From positions 2,610,001 to 2,674,000 of the forward strand of contig NZ_AP025944.1 in NCBI RefSeq assembly GCF_024349685.1: a stretch of DNA of 64,000 bases. Direction: 5' to 3'. This stretch comes from Pseudomonas sp. LRP2-20. Lineage in GTDB: Bacteria > Pseudomonadota > Gammaproteobacteria > Pseudomonadales > Pseudomonadaceae. Below are positions 1-7,974 of the stretch, piece after piece (the stretch's first letter is position 1; the number at the start of each line of letters is the position of its first letter). The position numbers and the translations under genes were made by a program. A model generated the notes under the pieces. The model was given only the letters and a program-made list of their open reading frames with translations. It was not told the origin of the DNA and did no database searches.

Positions 1-117
1 GCGCACTAGCACTTCATCACCTTGCGGAGCACGGATACCTGCTTGTTCTAGGACGAAAGGTGCGCCTTTGCCGCGCGTCACGGCAGCTTGAATGGGGCGG
101 AAAAGAGGTGTCGTCAT
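1..117 (-). CDS. Zinc-type alcohol dehydrogenase, N-terminal part (benzyl alcohol dehydrogenase-like), cut by the window edge
   Basis: Only the first 39 codons lie in the window. They start at the ATG read leftwards from 117 and encode MTTPLFRPIQAAVTRGKGAP and a continuation ending ...GDEVLVR. This is the usual opening of the GroES-like domain of zinc alcohol dehydrogenases of the aryl-alcohol (XylB/AreB) group. It lies 18 bp downstream of the aldehyde dehydrogenase gene on the same strand, so the two probably form an operon oxidising an aromatic alcohol to the aldehyde and then to the acid. The catalytic and zinc residues are outside the window, so the substrate is inferred from the neighbour. 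Confidence 0.75.
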   Translation of the reverse strand, partial: MTTPLFRPIQAAVTRGKGAPFVLEQAGIRAPQGDEVLVR

Positions 118-135
118 TGTTATTGTTCTCCGGGT

Positions 136-1605
136 TTACAGGGGGTAGGCAGGGGCTTCGCCTTTGAGGGTAAGCCATTGCCATTGGGTGAACTCTTCCC
201 AGTTGGCGGCACCACCGATACTGGTGCCGTTGCCGGACGCGCCGACACCGCCGAACGGGTTGATGACCTCATCGTTGACGGTCTGGTCGTTGATATGTAA
301 CAACCCAGTGCGCAGTTGTTCGCCAAGGCGCAGGGCGCGGCCAGTGTCGCGGGAAAGGATCGCGGCGCTCAGACCGTAATCAGTGTCGTTGGCCAGCTCC
401 ACCGCTTGGTCGTCGCTGTCGAATGGCACCACCACGGCCACCGGGCCGAAGATCTCTTCTTGGAATGCAGGGTTGTCGCGCTGCACATCGCTGAGCACCG
501 TCGGCTGGAAGAACAGCCCGTCGGCCGAGCCACCGGTGGCAAGCGTCGCCCCGGCAGCGCGTGCGGCCTCGACGACGCGTAGGGCGTTGTCGCGCTGGGC
601 GGTATTGATCAGCGGCCCGAGATGCACTTGGCCGCTGGTCGGGTCTCCCACGGTCAGGCTGCGCGCTTTGGCCACCAGGCGTTCGACGAAGGCGGCATAG
701 ATGCCTCTTTGCACCAGCAAGCGCCCGGTCGACATGCAGATCTGCCCCTGGTGCAGATACACGCCCCACGTTGCGTTAGCGATGGCCAGATCGAGGTCGG
801 CATCGTCGAGGACAATTAGCGAGTTCTTGCCACCGAGTTCCAGCGAGACTTTTTTCAGGTGGCGGCCGGCAGCTTCCCCAACTTTGCGCCCAGCGGCCGT
901 GGAGCCGGTGAACTGGATCATCGCCACGTTGGGTGACGCCGTCAGTGCAGCGCCGGCCTCGGCGCCGCCTGGCAGCACATGCAGTACCCCATCCGGCAAG
1001 CCAGCCAGCTCGAAGATCCGGGCAATCACATGGCCGCCACATACCGCAGTGCGTGGGTCGGGTTTGAGCACCACCGCATTGCCTAACGCTAGCGCCGGAG
1101 CGACTGCGCGCATGGCCAGGTAAAGCGGAAAGTTGAACGGCGAAATCACCCCAATCACGCCAAGAGGGCGTCGCCGGGCGATGCTTAGGCGACCGGCCGT
1201 GGAGGGCAGCACTTCGCCCTGGCTGCGCGATGGTAGGGCCGAGGCTTCGTGCAGCGACTTGATGGTGATGGAGGATTCGAAGCTTGCCTTGGACTGAGTC
1301 GAGCCGCTTTCACGCACAATCCAGTCGGCGATCTCGGCCTGATACTGCTCGGCGATGGCTGCCGCCTTGCGCAGCACACTGGCGCGTTCGTCATAGGGCA
1401 GGGCATACCAGTTGCGCTGGGCTTTGGCGGCCTCCTGCGCGCTTTGCTCCACCTGCTTGGTACCAGCGTTGGCCAAGGTCCCCAGCGGCTGGCCACTGCC
1501 AGGGGAGGTGACTGTAGTGACGGGCAGTTCACCCGGAACCCAGCTCCCGGTGAACAGACGCTCGTTCCAGAGTTGGGGTGGCAATAAGGTTTCCACGCTA
1601 AGCAT
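136..1605 (-). CDS. NAD(P)-dependent aldehyde dehydrogenase, benzaldehyde dehydrogenase-like
   Basis: A 489-residue aldehyde dehydrogenase of normal family length. The Rossmann-domain SPFNFP motif is at about 155-160, the general-base glutamate is E256 in LELGGKN, and the catalytic cysteine is C290 in GQICMSTG. The overall flavour (HQGQICMSTGRLLV, SLHEASALPSRSQGEVLPS) resembles XylC/AreC benzaldehyde dehydrogenases, which oxidise benzaldehydes to benzoates in the cytoplasm. The alcohol dehydrogenase gene follows after 18 bp, consistent with an aryl-alcohol oxidation operon. The aldehyde dehydrogenase family is certain; the aromatic substrate is inferred from sequence flavour and context. Confidence 0.85.
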   Translation of the reverse strand: MLSVETLLPPQLWNERLFTGSWVPGELPVTTVTSPGSGQPLGTLANAGTKQVEQSAQEAAKAQRNWYALPYDERASVLRKAAAIAEQYQAEIADWIVRESGSTQSKASFESSITIKSLHEASALPSRSQGEVLPSTAGRLSIARRRPLGVIGVISPFNFPLYLAMRAVAPALALGNAVVLKPDPRTAVCGGHVIARIFELAGLPDGVLHVLPGGAEAGAALTASPNVAMIQFTGSTAAGRKVGEAAGRHLKKVSLELGGKNSLIVLDDADLDLAIANATWGVYLHQGQICMSTGRLLVQRGIYAAFVERLVAKARSLTVGDPTSGQVHLGPLINTAQRDNALRVVEAARAAGATLATGGSADGLFFQPTVLSDVQRDNPAFQEEIFGPVAVVVPFDSDDQAVELANDTDYGLSAAILSRDTGRALRLGEQLRTGLLHINDQTVNDEVINPFGGVGASGNGTSIGGAANWEEFTQWQWLTLKGEAPAYPL

Positions 1606-1822
1606 CCTTTATGTTGTTGTAGTCAGGATGCTTATTGCAGAGGGCATGCCAACGAGCTGCTGGGGCTAGATTCCGGCGTATTAGTGCGGAGGGTGTACAG
1701 CGTTTGAACAATTACCTGCGCTCGAAGTGTTCAGATTCTGAACGTTGCAAATACTCATGCGCAGATGGACATACCTGTATGTTTGGCTCGTTGCACAGGA
1801 ATCATCGGGGTTGATCGAGTCC

Positions 1823-1921
1823 GCTTTGGGTCGATAGCGGTCGGTCGCGAATGGCTGCTAACGACCCAAAGCAGCCCTTCGTGCGGGGCAGCAATCGGCC
1901 AATAGCAGTCAGTCGACTGCT
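1823..1921. repeat. Hairpin-forming intergenic repeats (GGGTCGATAGCGGTC family)
   Basis: Two adjacent inverted repeats fill much of the gap between the aldehyde dehydrogenase and the GFA gene. The first pairs GCTTTGGGTCG (1823-1833) with CGACCCAAAGC (1862-1872) and has a TAGC/GCTA inner arm. The second is AGCAGTC-AGTC-GACTGCT (1904-1921). The same core recurs near 2390, 5282, 8867 and 52200. The rest of 1606-1970 shows no gene. Confidence 0.6.
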
Positions 1922-1970
1922 CGGATGCGGAAGATTAAGCTGGCGTTCTTTTGCGTGCATGGGCGGGCGT

Positions 1971-2357
1971 ATGGCTGAGGTCTATCAGGGGAGTTGCTTA
2001 TGTGCGAAGGTCAGATTCGAGCTGATTGGTGCACCCCAAGCAGTAAGTCATTGTCATTGCAGCCAGTGCCGAAAAGGGCACGGAGCGTTGTTCGCTTCGT
2101 ACGGCAGCGTTCCTCGCAGCGCGCTTCGAGTATTAGAAGGTTCCAGCCAGATCAAAGCCTATGCCTCTTCACGGAAGGTCGTGCGTGAGTTCTGCATGGA
2201 GTGTGGTTCGACCTTGTTCTGGTCACGATCGCACGGGGAGTTTGCCGACTGGGTTTCGATAGCCTTAGGCACGCTCGACACACCCTTCATACCCCATAAA
2301 CAAAAACATGTTCATGCTGACGCCGCAGCCCTTTGGTACACGCCAGTAAGCGACTGA
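1971..2357 (+). CDS. GFA (glutathione-dependent formaldehyde-activating)/CENP-V family zinc protein
   Basis: A 128-residue protein with the GFA-family zinc layout: C9 and C11 in GSCLCA, C28/C30/C33 in SHCHCSQC, and C75/C78 in EFCMECGS. Family members bind two zinc ions through these cysteines, and some act on S-hydroxymethylglutathione; most bacterial members have no proven reaction. The frame is open further upstream, but the homologous core begins at MAEVYQGSCLC, so I start at 1971; an ATG four codons earlier (1959) is the alternative. No strong ribosome-binding site was seen. It stands alone on its strand between hairpin repeats and an IS remnant. Confidence 0.8.
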   Translation: MAEVYQGSCLCAKVRFELIGAPQAVSHCHCSQCRKGHGALFASYGSVPRSALRVLEGSSQIKAYASSRKVVREFCMECGSTLFWSRSHGEFADWVSIALGTLDTPFIPHKQKHVHADAAALWYTPVSD

Positions 2358-2385
2358 CGGCATGGGGCCGTATGCAGCCAATAGT

Positions 2386-2415
2386 GAACGTCTGCTTTGG
2401 GTCGATTCCGCCGGT
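2386..2415. repeat. Half copy of the GGGTCGAT hairpin repeat
   Basis: The stretch reads GAACGTCTGCTTTGGGTCGA, the left arm seen complete at 5282-5340. The matching right arm is absent, and IS-like sequence begins a few tens of bases on. It looks like a copy truncated by the insertion or deletion that left the transposase fragment. Confidence 0.4.
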
Positions 2416-2445
2416 CAAGACGTACCCGTGCACAGGTCACATTCG

Positions 2446-2514
2446 ATGCAAATGGCTGGTCAAGTCGGATGCAAACAGGTGGTCAAGTGGGATGTAAACG
2501 CTTGGTCAAGTCAG
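2446..2514. repeat. Three tandem 23-bp direct repeats, possible transposon end
   Basis: Three consecutive 23-bp units begin at 2446, 2469 and 2492. Each opens ATGYAAA and contains an identical TGGTCAAGT at the same place. Arrays of this kind are usual at the ends of some insertion sequences, as transposase-binding sites. They abut, and slightly overlap, the end of the IS256-type fragment. Whether they belong to that element or to a second lost element is not clear. Confidence 0.5.
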
Positions 2515-3156
2515 GGGCGATTTCTCATCAGCCGCTTCTGCATTGATGGCTTGGTAAATCGGCTTCAGCTCTCTGGCTAGTGCCCGGCGCTTGTCCCAGG
2601 CCGAGTAGTCCTGGCTGTTGCGGATCAGGTGTACGATGCACGTCTGCAACGTCGTCTCTGGAAATACTGCGCTAAGGGCTTCAGGCATGCCTTCGAGGCC
2701 GTCGGTCACGGCAATCAGCACATCCTCGACACCACGTGTCTTGAGATCGTTGAAAACCTTCATCCAGAACTTCGCACCCTCGGTGTTCTCGATCCAGATC
2801 CCAAGGATATCGCGCGTCCCGTCGGCGAGAACACCCAGCGCCAAGTAAATGGCCTTGCGTACCAGGGCTTCTTCGCGAATCTTCACCCGCAGCGCATCGA
2901 AGAAAATGACCGAGTACATCGGCTCCAATGGCCGTTGTTGCCACGCGCCAATCTCCTCCACGACCTCGTCTGCCACAGAGCTGATGAAGTCGGGTGAAGC
3001 GTGGGTTCCATACTGCTCTGAAAGGAAGGCCCGGATCTCTCTGACCGTCATGTCACGGGCGTACATGGCGATGATTTTGTCATCAAATCCGGTGTAACGG
3101 CGCTCATGCTTGGGGATCAGAATGGGCTCAAAACTGCCGTCTCGATCGCGAGGTGG
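2506..3156 (-). pseudogene. IS256-family (Mutator-type) transposase, internal fragment
   Basis: Read leftwards, the frame is open from 3156 and encodes PRDRDGSFEPILIPKHERRY, then YARDMTVREIRAFL, VIFFDALRVKIRE, IWIENTEGAKFW and LQTCIVHLIRNS, the core of an IS256-type DDE transposase. The family is about 400 residues. Here roughly the first 90 residues and about the last 140 are missing; the frame ends at an unrelated SPLT-stop junction at the 23-bp repeats. A stop codon (3157-3159) sits exactly where the homology begins. It cannot make an active transposase. It marks an old insertion and deletion scar. Confidence 0.85.
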
Positions 3157-3291
3157 TCAGCCTGGAGCTCATTGAGCCAGAAGAGCAGCAGGACATGCTG
3201 GCCAAGGCGATGCTCGCCGCGACTATCCAATAGACTCACTTAAATGACCGACCGCTCCAGAAACACACGTATCGTGCGTTTTGGGCCCGAC

Positions 3292-4329
3292 CTAGTTCTG
3301 CCAGCACGTCGGGTAACGTTTGCATACGTCAAAGCGCTGGTCCAGATCGGCCATGCGTGCTTGATGCGCGCTGAATGCTTCTTTCTGAAGTTCCCGCTGG
3401 GTCCGGTAGTAATACTCCAGCATAGTGTTATTGGTGGTCATCGCCTTGCTGCGGTCTGCGGTCTCACTGTCCGGAAGCAGTTCCTTGATCGCCGGCGTGT
3501 CGAGCAGGCCCAGTTTATTGCTGTAGTAATCCTTGTACAGCTGCAGCGAGCGCGCCTGGGTACTCGCCATGTCGTTGGCCGATTGCTCCAGATTAAGGCG
3601 GTATTCGGTCCAGTAGGCATCCGGCAGGGTGAAGCCCAGGCGCTGCTTGCGCTCCTCAATTCCCTTATCGAACAACGCTGTCTGCGCAGTGGTGTCGGCA
3701 GGAGCGTACTTCATCTTGGCTATGACGCTGGCGTCCACGATCTGACTGATCAAGGCCGTACGCTCTGCTGACTGCGGTTGTGCCTGGGTGGGTTTGGAGA
3801 AAATCGGGTTGCTGCCGGAGCAAGCGGGCAGGCCTTTGTTGATTAGCACGATGGGCGAACGCACCGCCTTCCCGTCGATCTCGCGCAGCCGGTTAAGCGT
3901 GACCAGGCAATTGTTACCCACGTAGCGGAAGTTCGCTTCGTATTCGCCACCGCTCTGAGGCGTGAAGTTGAACGCGACGGTGCAGACACTGGCGGAGCCC
4001 AAGGTATTGGCACGAACAAACAACTCGCGGCCCGGTTGTAGCCGCACCTCCAGATAAGCCTTGGCGTCGTTTGGCGCGGGGACACTCATGGCTGCGCGAC
4101 GCCGGGTGTTGGCGGTGAACAGGTTGTTGAGCAGCCCTGTGGTCTGTCCGCCACAATGGGCAGCGTCGAACACATCCATCGTCGAATTTTGATTGCTGCT
4201 GATGAAGCGCAGCTTTGCCGCGTCGGGCTCGGTGGCGTCTGGATAGGAACCGTTGATACTGCACCCGCTGATGGAAAGGGCGGCGATGCTGACGGCGCCA
4301 AACAGGCGCCATTGGTAGAAATCGAACAT
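3292..4329 (-). CDS. Putative lipoprotein of unknown function
   Basis: A 345-residue protein starting at the ATG at 4329, preceded by AAGGA. The N-terminus is a lipoprotein signal: positive start, hydrophobic stretch, then a lipobox ending ISGC with the cysteine at residue 23, so it should be lipidated and membrane-anchored. The mature part has scattered cysteines (AAHCGGQT, SVCTVAF, NNCLVT, LPACSG), which suggest disulfides and a periplasmic location. The C-terminal third (from about 215) is rich in Gln, Ala, Arg and Leu and looks helical. I do not recognise the family. A second lipoprotein gene diverges from it 119 bp away. Confidence 0.7.
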   Translation of the reverse strand: MFDFYQWRLFGAVSIAALSISGCSINGSYPDATEPDAAKLRFISSNQNSTMDVFDAAHCGGQTTGLLNNLFTANTRRRAAMSVPAPNDAKAYLEVRLQPGRELFVRANTLGSASVCTVAFNFTPQSGGEYEANFRYVGNNCLVTLNRLREIDGKAVRSPIVLINKGLPACSGSNPIFSKPTQAQPQSAERTALISQIVDASVIAKMKYAPADTTAQTALFDKGIEERKQRLGFTLPDAYWTEYRLNLEQSANDMASTQARSLQLYKDYYSNKLGLLDTPAIKELLPDSETADRSKAMTTNNTMLEYYYRTQRELQKEAFSAHQARMADLDQRFDVCKRYPTCWQN

Positions 4330-4448
4330 GATGATGTATCGTCCTTGATTCACAGGAAAGCGAAAGGCCGCCATCCTAGTGAAGGCGGTAGCTGCCGTCT
4401 AGCGCGCCTATTCCAACGGCGTGCTCTTTTTTTTACTGAGGTAATGGA

Positions 4449-5009
4449 ATGCTTTGCTCGCACCACATCGTTGCAATCGGCCTGATAGGACTATTGGCCG
4501 GTTGCTCGCAAATACCCACTGAGATGGCATTGGATTCAACCACTTATAACGCGCAAAATGCCGGCCTTGTGGTCGGCGCGCTGATAGGAGGTGGCCCTTA
4601 TGGCACCTACCTGGAATTCCAGGACATCAATAGTCACAAGACCTATGGCTGGGGGCCCAAGGACGATTACTCGGCGTGGTTGCCCGCCGGGGAATATGAA
4701 GTCACTCGCCTGGGGCACCGCCGCGGGGTCATGGGCCCGTATTCCAGCCCGCTGCGGTTCACCGTCAATCAAGGGAAGCTCAACTACCTTGGGGAGATGG
4801 TGTACGACTGCTCATCCGTCGCTCAGCCGGTCGCGCTCTACGGCGTGATGAACTGCGGATTTCTCGCTCTGGACGAATGCACGGTCCCTCACGCCACCGT
4901 GAACGTGTGCGTCGTGGACTGGCAGGGCCAAGCGATCAAGCATTTCTTGCAGCAGCACCCGGAGCAATCCCGGTTACCCGTGCAAAACGCAGTCATGTCG
5001 CTACGCTAG
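4449..5009 (+). CDS. Small putative lipoprotein of unknown function
   Basis: A 186-residue protein with a short lipoprotein signal ending LLAGC, so Cys19 would be lipidated. The mature domain is rich in Gly, Tyr and Trp and looks beta-structured (GGGPYGTYLEFQDIN, WLPAGEYEVTRLG, SSPLRFTVNQGKLNYLGEM), like small carbohydrate-binding or beta-sandwich lipoproteins, and has four later cysteines. It diverges from the 3292-4329 lipoprotein across a 119-bp gap, and the two may be co-regulated. No known family was recognised. Confidence 0.7.
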   Translation: MLCSHHIVAIGLIGLLAGCSQIPTEMALDSTTYNAQNAGLVVGALIGGGPYGTYLEFQDINSHKTYGWGPKDDYSAWLPAGEYEVTRLGHRRGVMGPYSSPLRFTVNQGKLNYLGEMVYDCSSVAQPVALYGVMNCGFLALDECTVPHATVNVCVVDWQGQAIKHFLQQHPEQSRLPVQNAVMSLR

Positions 5010-5046
5010 CTGGCACGCCTTTGACCATGAGAGGCCTCTGGCGTGA

Positions 5047-5223
5047 TCGCTGCCGGGCCGCCTGAATCATCACGACGTTCTCGACGCGGCGCAGGGCCTG
5101 CTAGCCGAGCACAGCAGGGCAAGCCTTGAACGCCTTCACGACCTGCTGGTGCCTCCGGACGAGAGCCTTGAACCGGCCATTGCCCTGCTCGGGTATAAGC
5201 CGGTGCTAAAGGGAAACCGATGA
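5047..5223 (+). pseudogene. Possible gene remnant, 58 open codons without an ATG
   Basis: The frame begins right after a stop at 5044-5046 and ends in LLGYKPVLKGNR-stop. It contains a protein-like stretch (LERLHDLLVPPDESLEPAI) but has no ATG and no ribosome-binding site. It may be the tail of a lost gene. The remainder of 5010-5400 holds only the hairpin repeat at 5282-5340. Confidence 0.2.
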
Positions 5224-5281
5224 GTGAAAGCGCTGAAGCACACCGCGTTGGGTTACCCACCCCGTAACATTCGAGCGGCAT

Positions 5282-5340
5282 GTCTGCTTTGGGTCGGAAG
5301 CAGCCGGTCGTGTGCGTCTGCTATCGACCCATAGCGGACG
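5282..5340. repeat. Complete copy of the GGGTCGAT hairpin repeat
   Basis: The left arm GTCTGCTTTGGGTCG (5282-5296) pairs imperfectly with the right arm CGACCCATAGCGGAC, with a second weaker pairing inside. It is the same family as the repeats near 1823, 2390, 8867 and 52200 and lies between two gene remnants. Confidence 0.55.
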
Positions 5341-5400
5341 TTCACCCATTAACAACTTGCCCAGCATAAGCTGTGGACTGAACATCGAATGCCCGTGGTG

Positions 5401-5765
5401 TCACCACGACCGAAGGTCGGGCGCAGGCTGACGGAAAGCTCGTGTCAGCCAGGTGAGATAGATCACGTCGAGGGCACAGCCCACGAGTTCATCCAGGGTG
5501 GTAGCTGTGTATAGCGCAGCATTGTGGTAGAGGTCGGCGCTGCTGAGCTGAAAGTGCAAGTGGGTGTCTTGCAGGCCGGGCACCATCAGCCGACCTGTGC
5601 GTTGATTCGGCGGGTCTCGATGCCCGCCATGCGTTCGATATCGACGTTAGCACCCACAGCGACCATGCGCCCCTAATGCACGGCAATGGCCTGGGCCCTC
5701 GGCAGGTTCGGGTCCATGGTGTGGATGTCAGCGTGGGTAATGATCAAGTCTGCTGAGATAGTCAT
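5401..5765 (-). pseudogene. Amidohydrolase (YtcJ-like) N-terminal fragment, inactivated
   Basis: Reading leftwards from the ATG at 5765 gives DLIITHADIHTMDPNLPRAQ, a typical opening of amidohydrolase-3 proteins. It is then interrupted by a TAG stop after AIAVH, continues GRMVAVGANVDIERMAG, hits TGA after INAQVG, and resumes one frame over as LMVPGLQDTHLHFQLSSADL with the metal-site motif DTHLHF. Only about 100 of some 550 residues remain before the sequence loses similarity. With one stop, one frameshift and a missing C-terminus it is dead. It begins 54 bp downstream of the PotF-like gene on the same strand and was probably once its operon partner. Confidence 0.75.
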
Positions 5766-5818
5766 GCGTACTCCGGTCAAGCGGATTTTTATAATGCGGA
5801 CGATCTGCGGCGCGACAA

Positions 5819-6919
5819 TCAAGTGCCACTCTTCACCTTGCTCCAGATCCGGGTACGCACACGCTCCAGTTTGAGCGGCAGCGTTTCGAGCGCATACAGC
5901 GTTGCCATTATCTCCTTCGAGGGGTAAAACGCCGGATTGTCGCGCAGCTGCGGATTGATGAGGGCCGTGGCGTCCTTGTTGCCATTGGGATAACCGACAT
6001 AATCGGAGCTTTTGGCAATCACTTGCGGGCGCAGCATGTAGTTGATGAAGTCATAGCCCTGCTGCGGGTGAGGTGCATCCTTGAGCAACACCATGTTTTC
6101 AAACCAGACCGGCGCGCCTTCTTTCGGGATGCTGTAGGCCAGTTTGACGCCATTGTTGGCATGGTCTGCCGTAACCTTGGCGCTGTAGACCGAGCCGCCC
6201 CAGCCGACCACGGCACAGATGTCACCATTGGCCAGGTCGGTGGTGAACTTCGAGGAATCGAAGTAGCGGATATACGGGCGGATCTTGAGCAGCAACGCTT
6301 CAGCCTTGCGATAGTCTTCGGGGTTCTTGCTATTGGGTGGCAGCCCCAGGTAGTTCAGCGCAATAGGCACGATCTCCACGGGTGCATCCAGCATCGCGAC
6401 GCCGCATTTACTGAGCTTCGCGATGTTTTCCTCTTTGAATATCAGGTCCCAGGAATTCACCGGCGCGTTCTTGCCCAGCAGTTGCTCGACCTTGGCTTGG
6501 TCATAGCCGATCCCAGTAGTGCCCCACATGTACGGTACGGCATAGCGGTTTTCCGGGTCGTTGCCTTGCTGCTTTTCCAGGATTTCCGGGGCTAGGTGAG
6601 ACCAGTTGTTCAGCCGTTCACGATCCAGCTCCTGTATCACTCCGGCCTTGGCCAAACTGGGCAACAGGTCGTCGGGTACCATCACCACGTCATAACCGGT
6701 GCGCCCGGTCATCAGCTTGCTTTGCATCACTTCGGCATTGTCGAAGGCGTCCCAGATCAGCGAGATACCCGTATCTGCTTCGAATTCCTTGGGTGTTTCC
6801 GGTGCCAGGAAGTCCGACCAGTTATACAGGTGCACACGGGCAGGCTCCGCGTATGCGGGGTTCAAGCTGGTACCGAGCAGCGCGATGAGGCCGAACTTCA
6901 GTAAACGGTGAAGCGTCAT
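5819..6919 (-). CDS. PotF-like periplasmic polyamine-binding protein
   Basis: A 366-residue extracellular solute-binding protein with a Sec signal ending PAYA at about residue 24. The mature start VHLYNWSDFLAPETPKEFE matches the PotF/SpuD group, in which the NWSD segment lines the polyamine site. Other family segments are GYDVVMVPDD, AVPYMWGTTGIGYD and AVVGWGGSVYSA. It should bind putrescine, spermidine or a related diamine in the periplasm. No ABC permease or ATPase genes lie next to it, so it either serves a distant transporter or acts in sensing. Its upstream same-strand neighbour is a nitrilase-family amidase and its downstream one a dead amidohydrolase. Confidence 0.85.
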   Translation of the reverse strand: MTLHRLLKFGLIALLGTSLNPAYAEPARVHLYNWSDFLAPETPKEFEADTGISLIWDAFDNAEVMQSKLMTGRTGYDVVMVPDDLLPSLAKAGVIQELDRERLNNWSHLAPEILEKQQGNDPENRYAVPYMWGTTGIGYDQAKVEQLLGKNAPVNSWDLIFKEENIAKLSKCGVAMLDAPVEIVPIALNYLGLPPNSKNPEDYRKAEALLLKIRPYIRYFDSSKFTTDLANGDICAVVGWGGSVYSAKVTADHANNGVKLAYSIPKEGAPVWFENMVLLKDAPHPQQGYDFINYMLRPQVIAKSSDYVGYPNGNKDATALINPQLRDNPAFYPSKEIMATLYALETLPLKLERVRTRIWSKVKSGT

Positions 6920-7029
6920 GGAAGACTCCTGGCGGAGTGCCGGCTTGCGACCGTGCAGTCCGCAGACTGTCGCTGGATTATTGTTATCGTTGGCGCGAGC
7001 CCGGTGGTCGTGGGCACGTGAAGCCTTGC

Positions 7030-7845
7030 TCAGGGAATCAGCAGTTCACGGCGGCCATCGGCGTGTTCGATGCGTTCACCGGGCAACTGGAAGCGCTGGT
7101 CCGCCTGGTAGTGGTAGAGCGCACGAGCATCGGCCAGTTGGGTCATGTCCAACTCGATGACATGTCGGCACTCCTGGCGCCCACTTTCCAACAACATCTG
7201 CCCGGACGGGTCGATTACCGCACTGCCACCGGCGAAAACGGTATTGTCCTCACCGTCCCCAACCCGGTTCACGACCACGGCGAACACCTGGTTTTCCTGC
7301 GCACGGGCGGTGACCGAGGTTCGATGCACGTGACCATAGGGTTCCATGTTGCCATCGGTGACCAGGATCAACTCGGCGCCCAGTGCCGCTACAGCCCGGG
7401 CGGTTTCCGGGAACTCGGTGTCGTAGCAGATCAGCAGGCCGATACGCACGCCGCGCCACTCCACGGTGCCATAACGGTCGCCGGGCAGCACCAGCCCGGG
7501 TTCGGAAACCCAGAGGTGGGTCTTGCGATAACTGAGCTGAACCCCTTCAGGGGTGATGAACAACGTCGTGTTGTAATAATGCCCACCGTCGTTCTCGATC
7601 AGCCCCACTACCACCGCCACCTGGCGCTCACGAGCGGCCTGCTGGACGGCCAGGATAATGGGGCTGTCCAGGGCCAAGGCCTGTTCGGCAATGTTCTGGT
7701 GGTTCAGGAAACCGGTGATCTGCGCTTCGGGAAAAACAATGATATCGACACCTGGAGCGCAATGGATGATGGCGTCCAGCGTACGTCGCAGATTGTAGGC
7801 GGTGTCGCCATCGCGCCCCGCCAGCTGTACAAGTTCGAGCTTCAT
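7030..7845 (-). CDS. Nitrilase-superfamily carbon-nitrogen hydrolase
   Basis: A 271-residue cytoplasmic amidase with the complete nitrilase triad: E40 in FPEAQITG, K108 in YRKTHLW and C140 in LLICYDTEFPE. The start at 7845 is chosen because homology begins at MKLELVQLAG and AAGG-like purines sit just upstream; the frame is open another 33 codons but that part looks non-coding. Such enzymes hydrolyse amides such as N-carbamoylputrescine or omega-amides. The upstream position next to the PotF-like gene, and the divergent LuxR-type regulator 129 bp away, suggest a role in amine or amide use. The exact substrate is not determinable. Confidence 0.85.
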   Translation of the reverse strand: MKLELVQLAGRDGDTAYNLRRTLDAIIHCAPGVDIIVFPEAQITGFLNHQNIAEQALALDSPIILAVQQAARERQVAVVVGLIENDGGHYYNTTLFITPEGVQLSYRKTHLWVSEPGLVLPGDRYGTVEWRGVRIGLLICYDTEFPETARAVAALGAELILVTDGNMEPYGHVHRTSVTARAQENQVFAVVVNRVGDGEDNTVFAGGSAVIDPSGQMLLESGRQECRHVIELDMTQLADARALYHYQADQRFQLPGERIEHADGRRELLIP

Positions 7846-7974
7846 ATTCGGACCTTGGTATCGGGCTAAGTCCCGGTCAGGAAATAAGTGACTTTTGCAA
7901 AAGGTCGATGCAATTATGCGTTTTTTCAGCCCGTTTCCTATCACGTCGAGTGGTTAACCCCAGGGGGTAGATAC

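Noticed and set aside
1695..1700. A lone TGTACA upstream of the aldehyde dehydrogenase gene
   Set aside because: No second hexamer at 12-bp spacing on either side, so not counted as a LitR-type operator.
3141..3236. Plus-strand reading RLDREVVSLELIEPEEQQDM through to ATIQ-stop next to the transposase fragment
   Set aside because: It looks like the tail of a lost gene but has no start or identifiable family; too short to call.
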